Assembly (NCBI GenBank): GCA_900555165.1 | Contig: USKE01000111.1 | Coordinates: 1-7,294 of the forward strand | DNA from: an uncultured Porphyromonadaceae bacterium | GTDB lineage: Bacteria > Bacteroidota > Bacteroidia > Bacteroidales > Muribaculaceae | DNA: 7,294 nucleotides | Direction of reading: 5' to 3' | Notes under the pieces: model-generated | What the model was told of the DNA's origin: nothing | Databases searched by the model: none | What the model saw: only the letters and a program-made list of their open reading frames with translations | Position numbers and translations under genes: made by a program | In this document: one piece after another, positions 1 through 6,490 of the stretch | Numbering within the stretch: position 1 is the first letter of the stretch | Layout of the letters: the number at the start of each line of letters is the position of its first letter

Positions 1-842
1 CCATGGAGGGGCTCTATGACGGTTCGTGCGGACAGTCGCTCGTCGGATTCGGCATCCTTGCCCCCGAGAAAGATCGCATGGACCGCAGCCAGAATCCGAT
101 GCTTTTCGAAATCGCCATCCCCAAGGGTCTGTCGATTCTGGCCAACCACGACGCCGACTCGTTCGTACCGGGCATAAACGACCTTATCGAGGGGCGTGAG
201 ATTACACCGGCCGGCGACACCATCTCCACCGTGAGCTACGCCGAGCGCATCGCCATGGGACGCGAGGCCCAGCAGGCCCTTCGCGACTACGAGGCGGCCG
301 CAAAAGCCGGCGACCCTGCAGCGCTCGACGCCGCGAAAACGCGCCTCGACCGGAACTTCAAATATTTCGGCTACGGATTCCTCTCGTCACCCGACGAGGC
401 TATTCCGCCGGTTGCCATAACCTTCTACGCATTCCGCGTGATGGTCATATTCGGCGGCTATCTGATGCTTTTCTTCATGCTTATGCTCTGGCTCAGCTAC
501 CGTAAGCCCGTGCATATCGAGAAACGCTGGCTCGCAATAGTGGGTCTGCTCACCATACCGGTGGTATGGATTACCAGCGAGGCCGGATGGGTCGTGGCCG
601 AAATGGGGCGCCAGCCATGGGTAATCGAGGGACTGCTGACACGCAATGCCGCCGTCAGCGCAATCCCCGCCTCATCCATACAGCTCACCTTCTGGCTGTT
701 CGTGGCAATCTTCTGCGGCCTCATTGCGGCAGAGATCTCAATCATGAGCCGCGAGATCTCGAAAGCGTCGAAACGCGACATGCTCGCGCCGGAGACCGCC
801 GGAGAATACAACAACTCACCGTCTAACACTAAAAACGACTGA
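1..842 (+). CDS. cydA: Cytochrome bd quinol oxidase subunit I, C-terminal part (5' truncated by window edge)
   Basis: Heme-bearing, quinol-oxidising subunit of the membrane terminal oxidase that reduces O2 to water at high affinity. The open frame enters from the left: bases 1-2 (cc) fit the end of an Ala codon, as in the family's KLAAMEG context, so the ATG at 3 is internal and the N-terminal half, with the first heme ligands, lies outside. Counting from that Met, residues 1-20 (MEGLYDG, then the GQSLVGFGIL stretch) belong to the quinol-binding Q-loop region. Residues 142-165, 174-193 and 224-247 are membrane helices. FRVMV (144-148) carries the Met expected to ligate heme b558, and GWVVAEMGRQPW (195-206) is the signature with the conserved Glu. 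A polar tail of about 30 residues ends at TGA 840-842. cydB follows after 5 bases, so the two are co-transcribed. Nothing in the visible part looks degraded. Confidence 0.95.
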   Translation, partial: MEGLYDGSCGQSLVGFGILAPEKDRMDRSQNPMLFEIAIPKGLSILANHDADSFVPGINDLIEGREITPAGDTISTVSYAERIAMGREAQQALRDYEAAAKAGDPAALDAAKTRLDRNFKYFGYGFLSSPDEAIPPVAITFYAFRVMVIFGGYLMLFFMLMLWLSYRKPVHIEKRWLAIVGLLTIPVVWITSEAGWVVAEMGRQPWVIEGLLTRNAAVSAIPASSIQLTFWLFVAIFCGLIAAEISIMSREISKASKRDMLAPETAGEYNNSPSNTKND

Positions 843-847
843 TTGAC

Positions 848-1990
848 ATGGAAACCTTACAGATATACTGGTGGTTCGTGATTTCCCTGCTGGGCGGACT
901 GCTGGTGGCCCTGCTTTTCGTGCAGGGTGGGCAGACATTCCTGTTCTCATGCCAGACTGAGGAACGGAAATCGCTGTTTGTCAATGCACTCGGACGCAAA
1001 TGGGAACTTACGTTCACCACGCTCGTCACATTCGGCGGCGCATTCTTCGCCTCGTTCCCGCTCTACTATTCCACAAGTTTCGGAGGGGCCTACTGGCTCT
1101 GGATGCTGATTCTCTTCAGTTTCATACTGCAGGCAGTCAGCTATGAATTCCGCACCAAGCCGGGCAACATCTTCGGCACGAAGACATACGACGTGTTTCT
1201 GTTCGTAAACGGCTGCGTGGGTTGTGTGCTCCTGGGGTGCGCCGTAGCCATGCAGTTCTTCGGCGCCGACTTCGAGGTATCACGCCAGAGCATCCTCGAC
1301 CCCGGCTCGCCAGTAATCTCGGTGTGGAACAAAGCTCACGGTTTCGAAGAGATATTCTCGCTGCGCGGCCTTCTTCTGGGCCTCACGGTGCTGTTCCTGG
1401 CCCGCACGGCAGGTGTGATGTTCTTCTATCAGAACGTGAACGATCCGCGCAGGAATGACTTCCTCAAGCGCGCCAAGGCACGCATACTCATCAACGGCGT
1501 GATATTCGTGGTACTGTTCCTGGCGTTCGTGGCTGTCCTGTTCCTTGCCTACGGATATGCCCCCGATGCCGACGGCCACATCCGGCCCGTTGCCAACAAA
1601 TATTTCTGGAATCTCATTGACCTGTGGTGGATAGGCGGGGCTTTCGTGCTGGGCGTCCTCATGGTGTTATATGCAATAGTGCGCTGTGTGATGTCGACCG
1701 ATTTCCGCAACCAGGGTTTCTGGTGGATGTCGGCAGGCGTGGTGATCGTTGTCACATGCCTCTTCTGCATCAGCGGCTACAACAATACGGCCTATCTGCC
1801 GTCGGTTACCCACCCCGACAGCTCGCTGACCATCGCCAACAGCTCGTCGACCGAGTTCACCCTCCGTGTAATGGCTTGGGTGACATGCCTTCTGCCTGTC
1901 GTAATCGGTTACATCGCTTACGTATGGCACAAGCTCACCTGCCCCGCCATCTCGGCCAAGGAGCTTGCCGAGTCTGACCATAATTATTGA
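848..1990 (+). CDS. cydB: Cytochrome bd quinol oxidase subunit II
   Basis: Integral membrane partner of CydA; it stabilises the heme-containing subunit in the bd oxidase. The 380-residue product is of normal family length and almost wholly membrane-embedded, with roughly nine hydrophobic segments (for example 10-26, 56-72, 80-97, 115-137, 174-194, 213-236, 260-281, 291-309, 341-360). Family-typical stretches are WELTFTTLVTFGGAFFASFP (52-71), SYEFRTKPGN (98-107) and the C-terminal block with YLPS (316-319) and SLTIANSSSTEFTL (326-339), which matches the conserved SLT...SS..TL segment of CydB. The ATG at 848 is 5 bases after the cydA stop, with no clear Shine-Dalgarno site, which is normal in Bacteroidota. 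A strong stem-loop starts 12 bases after the stop. No CydX-like small ORF follows. Confidence 0.96.
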   Translation: METLQIYWWFVISLLGGLLVALLFVQGGQTFLFSCQTEERKSLFVNALGRKWELTFTTLVTFGGAFFASFPLYYSTSFGGAYWLWMLILFSFILQAVSYEFRTKPGNIFGTKTYDVFLFVNGCVGCVLLGCAVAMQFFGADFEVSRQSILDPGSPVISVWNKAHGFEEIFSLRGLLLGLTVLFLARTAGVMFFYQNVNDPRRNDFLKRAKARILINGVIFVVLFLAFVAVLFLAYGYAPDADGHIRPVANKYFWNLIDLWWIGGAFVLGVLMVLYAIVRCVMSTDFRNQGFWWMSAGVVIVVTCLFCISGYNNTAYLPSVTHPDSSLTIANSSSTEFTLRVMAWVTCLLPVVIGYIAYVWHKLTCPAISAKELAESDHNY

Positions 1991-2002
1991 TACATCTCCG
2001 GA

Positions 2003-2055
2003 TAAATACACCGGGCGCCGTGACTCATTGCGAGACACGGCGCCCGGTGTATTTA
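2003..2055. terminator. Bidirectional terminator between cydB and ilvA
   Basis: A perfect 20-bp inverted repeat (2003-2022 pairing with 2036-2055) encloses a 13-base loop. The inner stem is very GC-rich (CACCGGGCGCCGTG) and the outer ends are A/T-rich, so the stem itself supplies A- and T-rich flanks in both directions. It fills most of the 87-base gap between the convergent ends of cydB (stop at 1990) and ilvA (stop at 2078). Palindromy and position indicate that it terminates both transcripts. No long U-tract follows on either strand, so strict rho-independence is inferred. Confidence 0.88.
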
Positions 2056-2077
2056 GTAAAATATTCTGTCTGGGAGA

Positions 2078-3283
2078 TTATTTAATCACATACCCTGCGT
2101 TGCGGAAAGCGTCGCTGATGCGGCCTACATGATCGGAATCGAGCGTCTCGAGTTCGAGATGGAGCACACACGAGTTCACCTGGCTTGCTCCGGCAACACG
2201 CTCGTGGTTCACGGAAAGCACGTTGGCGCCGTTGTCGGCCACAATCTGCAGAACACGCGACAGCGCGCCCGGCTTGTCATCAACCTCAAGCTCGAACGAG
2301 CAGATGCGGCCGTTCTTGGCCAGACCACGGGTAATCACGCGGTTGAGGATGTTCACGTCGATGTTGCCGCCTGAAACGAGACACACTACTTTCTTCCCCT
2401 CTACAGGCAGATGACCGTACATCACGGCGGCCACAGCTGTGGCGCCCGCGCCCTCGGATACGAGTTTCTGTTTCTCGATAAGGGCAAGGATGGCTCCGGC
2501 AATCTCGTCTTCGGTAACGGTGACAACTTCGTCCACATATTTGCTCACCAGCTCGAAAGTAAGCTCACCGGCCTCCTTGACGGCGATACCGTCAGCGATT
2601 GTCGACACCGAATCGAGATGCACGCGCTTACCCTCTTTTACGGCCTCGTACATCGAGGGGGCGCCGGCGGCCTGCACGCCATAGACCTTTATGTCGGGGC
2701 GCAGGGTCTTCACGGCAAACGCCACACCGGCAATGAGGCCACCTCCGCCGATAGGAACCACGACGGCCTCGACATCGGGCATCTCCTCAAGTATCTCAAG
2801 ACCGATTGTGCCCTGTCCGGCTATCACCAGGGGGTCGTCAAACGGGTGCACGAAGGTGTAGCCGTGCTTGTCGCGGAGTTCGATGGCCTTGGCATAGGCG
2901 TCGTCATACACGCCCGGCACCAGGCATACCTCGGCGCCGAGGCGCTTTGTAGCCTCGATTTTCGAGATGGGAGCCCCTTCGGGCAGACAGATCAGCGACT
3001 TTATGCCGCTGCGGGTAGCGCTCAGTGCCACACCCTGTGCGTGGTTACCGGCCGAGCAGGCTATCACGCCCTTGGCTTTCTCTTCGGGCGTGAGCTGCGA
3101 AATCTTGTATGCGGCACCGCGCAGCTTGAATGCGCCGGTGTATTGCAGGTTCTCGGGTTTCAGATAGACGTCACAGTTGTCTGACAGGTTTGTCGGACCT
3201 ATGATCTTGGGGTGACGCGCAATGTCGCGAAGCACCATCTGGGCGCGGTATATCTCGCCGATGGTAAGCTCTTTGTTTTCCAT
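2078..3283 (-). CDS. ilvA: Threonine ammonia-lyase (PLP-dependent) with C-terminal ACT domain
   Basis: Deaminates threonine to 2-oxobutanoate and ammonia in the cytosol; this is the entry to isoleucine synthesis or a threonine-degrading step. The 401-residue protein has the fold-type II PLP core: KPENLQYTGAFKLRGA (42-57) with Lys53 as the Schiff-base lysine, SAGNHAQG (77-84), and the glycine loop GGGGL (179-183) for the PLP phosphate. Residues from about 326 to 401 (SFELEVDDKPGALSRVLQIV onward) form one ACT domain. The size and single ACT domain match the roughly 400-residue, TdcB-like group with a C-terminal ACT domain; E. coli IlvA is longer, with two ACT-like modules. I use ilvA because Bacteroidales genes are usually called so; whether the role is biosynthetic or catabolic is open. 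The start ATG is 65 bases from the nfnB stop. That gap is filled by a 9-bp repeat array and has no recognisable promoter, so read-through from nfnAB is likely. Confidence 0.95.
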   Translation of the reverse strand: MENKELTIGEIYRAQMVLRDIARHPKIIGPTNLSDNCDVYLKPENLQYTGAFKLRGAAYKISQLTPEEKAKGVIACSAGNHAQGVALSATRSGIKSLICLPEGAPISKIEATKRLGAEVCLVPGVYDDAYAKAIELRDKHGYTFVHPFDDPLVIAGQGTIGLEILEEMPDVEAVVVPIGGGGLIAGVAFAVKTLRPDIKVYGVQAAGAPSMYEAVKEGKRVHLDSVSTIADGIAVKEAGELTFELVSKYVDEVVTVTEDEIAGAILALIEKQKLVSEGAGATAVAAVMYGHLPVEGKKVVCLVSGGNIDVNILNRVITRGLAKNGRICSFELEVDDKPGALSRVLQIVADNGANVLSVNHERVAGASQVNSCVLHLELETLDSDHVGRISDAFRNAGYVIK

Positions 3284-3296
3284 AAGGATGAATTTA

Positions 3297-3359
3297 ATGT
3301 GACGTATGTAATTTATGTAACTTATGTAATTTATGTAACTTATGTGGCTTATGTGGTTT
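3297..3359. repeat. 9-bp-period tandem array, 7 units, between ilvA and nfnB
   Basis: Seven contiguous 9-base units lie on the plus strand: ATGTGACGT, ATGTAATTT, ATGTAACTT, ATGTAATTT, ATGTAACTT, ATGTGGCTT, ATGTGGTTT. The ATGT core is invariant, positions 5-6 vary (GA, AA, GG) and the last three bases are mostly CTT or TTT. The array begins 14 bases upstream of the ilvA start and overlaps the last codons and the TAA stop (3349-3351) of nfnB. There is no inverted arm here, unlike the two related arrays further right. The unit is too short and too contiguous for CRISPR. Function unknown. Confidence 0.9.
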
Positions 3360-4832
3360 GGGGGGATTGCGAGAGGCGCGCGTGCATGGCTGCGGCGGCA
3401 TGGCGGCCGTCGCCCATGGCCAGGATGACAGTGGCACCGCCCCTGACGATATCGCCACCGGCGAAGAGCATCGGCATGGTGGTCTCAAGGTTCTCGTCGA
3501 CCTCGAGTGTGCCGCGACGGGTGACCTCAAGCCCCTCGATCGAGTCGGGTATGAGCGGGTTGGGCGACACGCCAACACTTACGATGACCTCGTCTATAGG
3601 CATCTCCACGATGTCACCCTCGACAGGCACCGGCGAGCGGCGCCCCGAGGCGTCGGGCTCGCCGAGTTCCATGCGCTGCAGGCGCATGGCCCGCACCCTA
3701 CCCTCGCTATCGCCGAGGTATTCGACAGGATTGTGAAGTGTGAGGAATTTCACCCCCTCCTCTTTGGCGTGATGCACCTCCTCGACGCGGGCGGGCATCT
3801 CGGCCTCACTGCGCCGGTAGACGATATACACCTCGTCGGCGCCCATGCGGCGCGCCGTGCGACAGGAGTCCATGGCGGTGTTGCCGCCGCCGATTACGGC
3901 CACGCGCTTGCCGCGGAGTACGGGGGTCATCCAGCCGGGACGCCCGGCGCCCATCAGGTTCACGCGCGTAAGATATTCGTTCGACGACATGACGCCCCTG
4001 AAGTTCTCGCCCGGTATGCCCATGAAACGGGGCAGACCCGCGCCCGAGGCAACGAAGACGCCCTTGAATCCGCGGGCCAGCAGATCGTCATAACTCAGCG
4101 TCTTGCCCACGACACAGTTGGTCATGAACTCGACGCCCATTCCCTTGAGGGCGTCGATTTCTACGTCGACAACACTGTTGGGCAGACGGAACTCGGGGAT
4201 GCCGTACTTCAGCACGCCGCCGATTTCGTGCAGCGCCTCAAAGACATGCACTTCATAGCCGCGGCGTGCCATGTCGCCGGCAAACGACAGCGACGCCGGA
4301 CCCGAACCCACGACAGCCACCTTTATGCCGTTCGAGGCCTCGCGCACCGGTACGTCATCGGGCGCCACGCCTTCGGTGCGGGCGGCGTTGGCCGTGTCGG
4401 CGGCAAAGCGTTCGAGATAGCCGATGGCCACCGGCTGTTTCTTCATTTTATTGTAGATGCACCGGCTCTGCATGTCTTTGCCCCCGGCGCCCCCCCGCGG
4501 CCCCCCCCCGCCGGCAGCGCCGAAGTCTCGCGCAGGGTGTCGGCGGCCAGACGGAACTCGCGGCGCTCGATGTTCTTGATGAATCCGGGGATGTTGATTC
4601 CGACCGGGCAGCCTGTGACGCACTGCGGATCCGGGCAATCGAGGCAACGGGTGGCCTCAAGCACCGCCTGGTCGAGCGTAAGCCCCTGGTTTACCTCCTC
4701 GTTGTTGGTCACGCGGTAATCGGCCGGGAGCGACGGCATCTGGCAGCGCGGTATTGCGGTGCGTTCCTTTGCGGTATGCGCGCGGCGCAGTTCATCGCGC
4801 CAGGCGGCGTCGCGGGGTGATATGGTTTCCAT
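3349..4832 (-). CDS. nfnB: NfnB / GltD-like FAD- and NADPH-binding iron-sulfur subunit, frameshifted in this sequence
   Basis: Large subunit of the NADH-dependent reduced ferredoxin:NADP+ oxidoreductase type, homologous to the glutamate synthase small subunit; often annotated 'NADPH-dependent glutamate synthase'. The first frame starts at ATG 4832: residues 28-90 hold the CLDCPDPQCVTGCP motif (Cys63, 66, 71, 75) and GINIPGFIKNIER. After LPA (106-108), family members have about VCGRVCPQEKQCESRC; here the bases read GGGRGGAPGAKTC and the frame then changes near 4469. From SRCIYNKM (about 4467 down) the rest is intact: GSGPASLSFAGDMARRGYEV (FAD), IGGIPEFRLPN-type segment read as EIGGVLKYGIPEFRLPN, VIGGGNTAMDSCRTARRMGA with YRRS (NADPH), and LFAGGDIVRGGATVILAMGDG (second FAD part). 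Total is about 494 residues, as expected. nfnA ends 22 bases upstream. An SD-like AAAGGA (4841-4846) lies 8 bases before the ATG. The fault may be a sequence error rather than a true pseudogene. Confidence 0.88.
4467..4510 (-). other. Poly-G lesion and frameshift inside nfnB
   Basis: On the minus strand, G9 (4509-4501), CCGC, G7 (4496-4490), CGCC and G5 (4485-4481) stand where the coding sequence for VCGRVCP is expected. Replacing each non-G base of an expected GTGTGC pair of codons by G gives the observed GGGGGG on both sides of an unchanged GGCCGC. Reading resumes in the other phase at AGC CGG TGC (SRC). Adding one G after the TGC at 4472-4470 would restore KTCESRC, close to the usual EKQCESRC. 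The VCGRVCP motif is absent in all three minus-strand frames. Confidence 0.85.
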
Positions 4833-4854
4833 ATTCTGGTTCCTTTCTGACTGG

Positions 4855-5637
4855 TTAGTTTATAGGACGCATGCGCATCATCATCTCATCAAAATCCACC
4901 TGGTGGGCGTCGAACTCGGGGCCGTCGACACAGACGAACCGCGTCTTGCCACCCACAGTCACGCGGCAGGCGCCGCACATGCCGGTGCCATCGACCATCA
5001 CGGTATTCAGCGACGCCACGGTGGGCACCTCGTAACGTTTCGTGAGCAGGCTGACGAACTTCATCATGATGGCCGGCCCGATGGTCACCACCATATCCAC
5101 CTGCTCGCGGTTGATTACGGCCTCGACACCCTCGGTAACGAGTCCCTTGGTGCCATACGAGCCGTCGTCGGTCATAATCACGACCTCGTCTGACCAGCGG
5201 CGCACCTCATCCTCAAGAATTATCAGCTCTTTAGTGCGGGCGGCAAGCACCGAGACCACCCGGTTGCCCGCCTCCTTCATGGCGCGGATTATAGGCAGCA
5301 GGGGTGCCACGCCAACGCCGCCGCCACAGCACACTACGGTACCGAACTTCTCGATATGGGTGGCGCGACCGAGCGGCCCCACTACGTCGTGAAGATAATC
5401 GCCCGGCTCTTTGGCGCAGATCATGCGCGTGGAATCACCCACCGCCTGCACAACCAGGGTGATTGTGCCGCGCGCGGTGTCGGCGGCAGCGATTGTGAGC
5501 GGAATGCGCTCACCTTTCTCGTCGGCGATGACGATAACGAAGTGCCCGGGGCGGCGCGCCTTGGCAATCATAGGCGCCTCGACCACAAGCTTGACTACTT
5601 TTTCCGAAAAATGCTCTTTCTCGATTATTCTGTTCAT
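4855..5637 (-). CDS. nfnA: NfnA: FAD / NAD(H)-binding [2Fe-2S] subunit, ferredoxin-NADP reductase / DHOD electron-transfer family
   Basis: Small subunit of the Nfn (or sulfide dehydrogenase-like) flavoenzyme, which couples NADH and reduced ferredoxin to NADP+ reduction in the cytosol. The 260-residue protein has the family order: an N-terminal FAD barrel with PGHFV (30-34) and RIPLT (44-48); an NAD-binding half with CGGGVGVAPLLP (104-115); and a C-terminal cluster motif MVDGTGMCGACRV (214-226) plus FVCVDGPEFDAHQVD. Asp216, Cys221, Cys224 and Cys236 fit the three-Cys-plus-Asp [2Fe-2S] ligation described for NfnA; this replaces the four-Cys pattern of PyrK. All ligands are present, in contrast to the damaged partner NfnB. 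The start ATG lies about 20 bases after the predicted transcription start of the promoter at 5663-5694, and nfnB follows after 22 bases. A role as PyrK or in sulfide/polysulfide reduction is less likely, because no pyrD is adjacent and the NfnB-type partner is. Confidence 0.92.
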   Translation of the reverse strand: MNRIIEKEHFSEKVVKLVVEAPMIAKARRPGHFVIVIADEKGERIPLTIAAADTARGTITLVVQAVGDSTRMICAKEPGDYLHDVVGPLGRATHIEKFGTVVCCGGGVGVAPLLPIIRAMKEAGNRVVSVLAARTKELIILEDEVRRWSDEVVIMTDDGSYGTKGLVTEGVEAVINREQVDMVVTIGPAIMMKFVSLLTKRYEVPTVASLNTVMVDGTGMCGACRVTVGGKTRFVCVDGPEFDAHQVDFDEMMMRMRPIN

Positions 5638-5644
5638 CAGTAAA

Positions 5645-5661
5645 CCGGTTTCATTAACCGG
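5645..5661 (-). promoter_or_regulatory. Palindrome in the nfnA leader
   Basis: CCGGTT (5645-5650) and AACCGG (5656-5661) form a 6-bp inverted repeat with a 5-base spacer, lying across the predicted nfnA transcription start and 7 bases upstream of its ATG. It could be an operator or a short leader hairpin. The arms are short, so this is a suggestion only. Confidence 0.35.
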
Positions 5662-5662
5662 G

Positions 5663-5694
5663 CAAATTTACTGAAATAAAACCTACCCCCCAAA
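5663..5694 (-). promoter_or_regulatory. Bacteroidota-type promoter of the nfnA-nfnB-ilvA operon
   Basis: Read on the minus strand, TTTG (5694-5691), a 20-base spacer and TAAATTTG (5670-5663) match the TTTG-N19-21-TAnnTTTG consensus of the Bacteroidota primary sigma factor. The start site would fall near 5657, giving a short leader before the nfnA ATG at 5637. It is the only such match I found upstream of the three minus-strand metabolic genes. Confidence 0.72.
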
Positions 5695-5703
5695 TTTCTT
5701 TTA

Positions 5704-5745
5704 CTGTTGCTTAACAGCATCAGCACCCCGGCCTATGCGCCGGGG
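5704..5745. other. Two small stem-loops upstream of the nfnA promoter
   Basis: CTGTT (5704-5708) pairs with AACAG (5713-5717) around a 4-base loop. CCCCGGC (5726-5732) pairs with GCCGGGG (5739-5745) around a 6-base loop. They lie downstream of the four-helix-bundle gene on its strand and may help terminate its transcript, but neither has a T-tract. Function uncertain. Confidence 0.4.
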
Positions 5746-5850
5746 ATGTAACGTATGTGGCGCATGTGATTTATGTGACGTATGTGACTTATGTTGCTTA
5801 TGTAACTTATGTAATTGGTGCGGCGCCCACATAAGTCACATATATCACAC
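5746..5850. repeat. 9-bp-period array with an inverted arm, downstream of the four-helix-bundle gene
   Basis: Eight contiguous plus-strand 9-mers occupy 5746-5817: ATGTAACGT, ATGTGGCGC, ATGTGATTT, ATGTGACGT, ATGTGACTT, ATGTTGCTT, ATGTAACTT, ATGTAATTG. After a GC-rich spacer, the opposite orientation follows: 5827-5842 (CCACATAAGTCACATA) pairs with 5781-5796 with one mismatch. A long stem-loop is therefore possible in DNA or RNA. The array ends 8 bases from the stop of the four-helix-bundle gene and could act as its 3' structure. Same unit family as 3297-3359 and 6513-6608. Confidence 0.88.
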
Positions 5851-5858
5851 TGTTGCCG

Positions 5859-6404
5859 TTAGAAACCGCGTTGCTGGCGGCGTGCACGGCTCATAGCCTC
5901 TTTTATGCCGCCTTCAGCTAAGAATTGTGCCTCAAGTGTTTTCAGCACTTTTGCGAGCATGGCATCCATCTGGTGAATTAGTGTAAGCATTATATTCGCC
6001 ACGGTTTCGTTTGTGCGTGCCTCACACTTGTCAACATATTCACGAGGGTCGTTATGGGTACGGCTAAAATTTCTCACACTAACTGTACGCGTATCATCTT
6101 TGCCCCAGATTTCATGTTTATGCTGGCGCAGGTAATCGGCATAATCCTCAGCAAGCTCTCTTGCAGAGCCACGGGCCACCCCAACCAGTTTTATACACAT
6201 TTCAGCCGATACGGTGCTGTCACTTACCCCCTCTACAATATTTTGCTTGCATGACCGTGCCGCTTGCCTCATCTGGTCTATCGTGCGCGTACCCGGTTGA
6301 AATGCACGGTTAATGAACATCTCGGTGACATCGCATATAATCACCGATTTCCGGTAAACGCTCCAATTGGAAAGGTCACCGGATATTTTCAAAAACTCGT
6401 TCAT
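5859..6404 (-). CDS. Four helix bundle (suffix-domain type) protein, S23/Avd-like fold
   Basis: Recognised as the Bacteroidota 'four helix bundle suffix domain' family, related to 23S rRNA intervening-sequence (S23) and Avd-type helical bundles; the cellular role is not established. The 181-residue product is mostly helical. The hallmark is NWSVYRKSVIICDVTEMF (13-30), then TIDQMRQAARSCKQNIVEG (41-59), ARGSARELAEDYADYLRQ (77-94), a linker, a helix around 131-163 and a basic tail (RARRQQRGF, 173-181). It is soluble, with no signal peptide. I prefer the ATG at 6404, since the family usually begins just before FLKISGDL; a GTG at 6431 would add nine residues. Base composition is visibly poorer in GC (about 32-50% in the lines I counted) than the adjoining GC-rich metabolic genes, which suggests separate acquisition. 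Repeat arrays flank it on both sides. It is not a diversity-generating retroelement component: no reverse transcriptase or template repeat is present. Confidence 0.88.
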   Translation of the reverse strand: MNEFLKISGDLSNWSVYRKSVIICDVTEMFINRAFQPGTRTIDQMRQAARSCKQNIVEGVSDSTVSAEMCIKLVGVARGSARELAEDYADYLRQHKHEIWGKDDTRTVSVRNFSRTHNDPREYVDKCEARTNETVANIMLTLIHQMDAMLAKVLKTLEAQFLAEGGIKEAMSRARRQQRGF

Positions 6405-6444
6405 TTCAATATTGATTTTAGTTTGTAGCACTAATAATGAGGCA

Positions 6445-6453
6445 TTTGCAAAT
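6445..6453. promoter_or_regulatory. TTTGCAAA palindrome at the four-helix-bundle promoter
   Basis: ATTTGCAAAT (6444-6453) is a perfect palindrome overlapping the TTTG end of the predicted -7 box of the four-helix-bundle gene. The same 8-base core recurs twice on the gdhA side (6665-6672 and 6696-6703). It could be a shared operator, but the sequence is AT-rich and part of the match is the promoter element itself. Confidence 0.35.
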
Positions 6454-6478
6454 ATAATGAATTTATTTTACAGCCAAA
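6449..6478 (-). promoter_or_regulatory. Probable promoter of the four-helix-bundle gene
   Basis: On the minus strand, TTTG (6478-6475), an 18-base spacer and TATATTTG (6456-6449) resemble the Bacteroidota TTTG / TAnnTTTG promoter, with a spacer about one base short. The start would be near 6442, leaving a leader of about 40 bases before ATG 6404 or about 11 bases before GTG 6431. It faces away from the gdhA promoter. Confidence 0.6.
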
Positions 6479-6490
6479 TATTTTTGTGAT

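Noticed and set aside
2411..3184. Plus-strand open frame opposite ilvA
   Set aside because: Antisense shadow; no domain, and ilvA is complete and conserved on the other strand.
4481..4509. Phase-variable G-tract switching nfnB on and off
   Set aside because: No reading frame through the G-runs restores the VCGRVCP cysteines, so slippage alone could not give a functional protein; sequence error fits better.
3358..4719. Long plus-strand open frame (453 codons) opposite nfnB
   Set aside because: Antisense shadow of a GC-rich real gene; the translation has no recognisable domain, while the minus strand carries clear NfnB motifs.
5859..6404. Avd component of a diversity-generating retroelement, or an S23 intervening sequence within 23S rRNA
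   Set aside because: No reverse transcriptase, template or variable repeat, and no rRNA sequence is present in the window.
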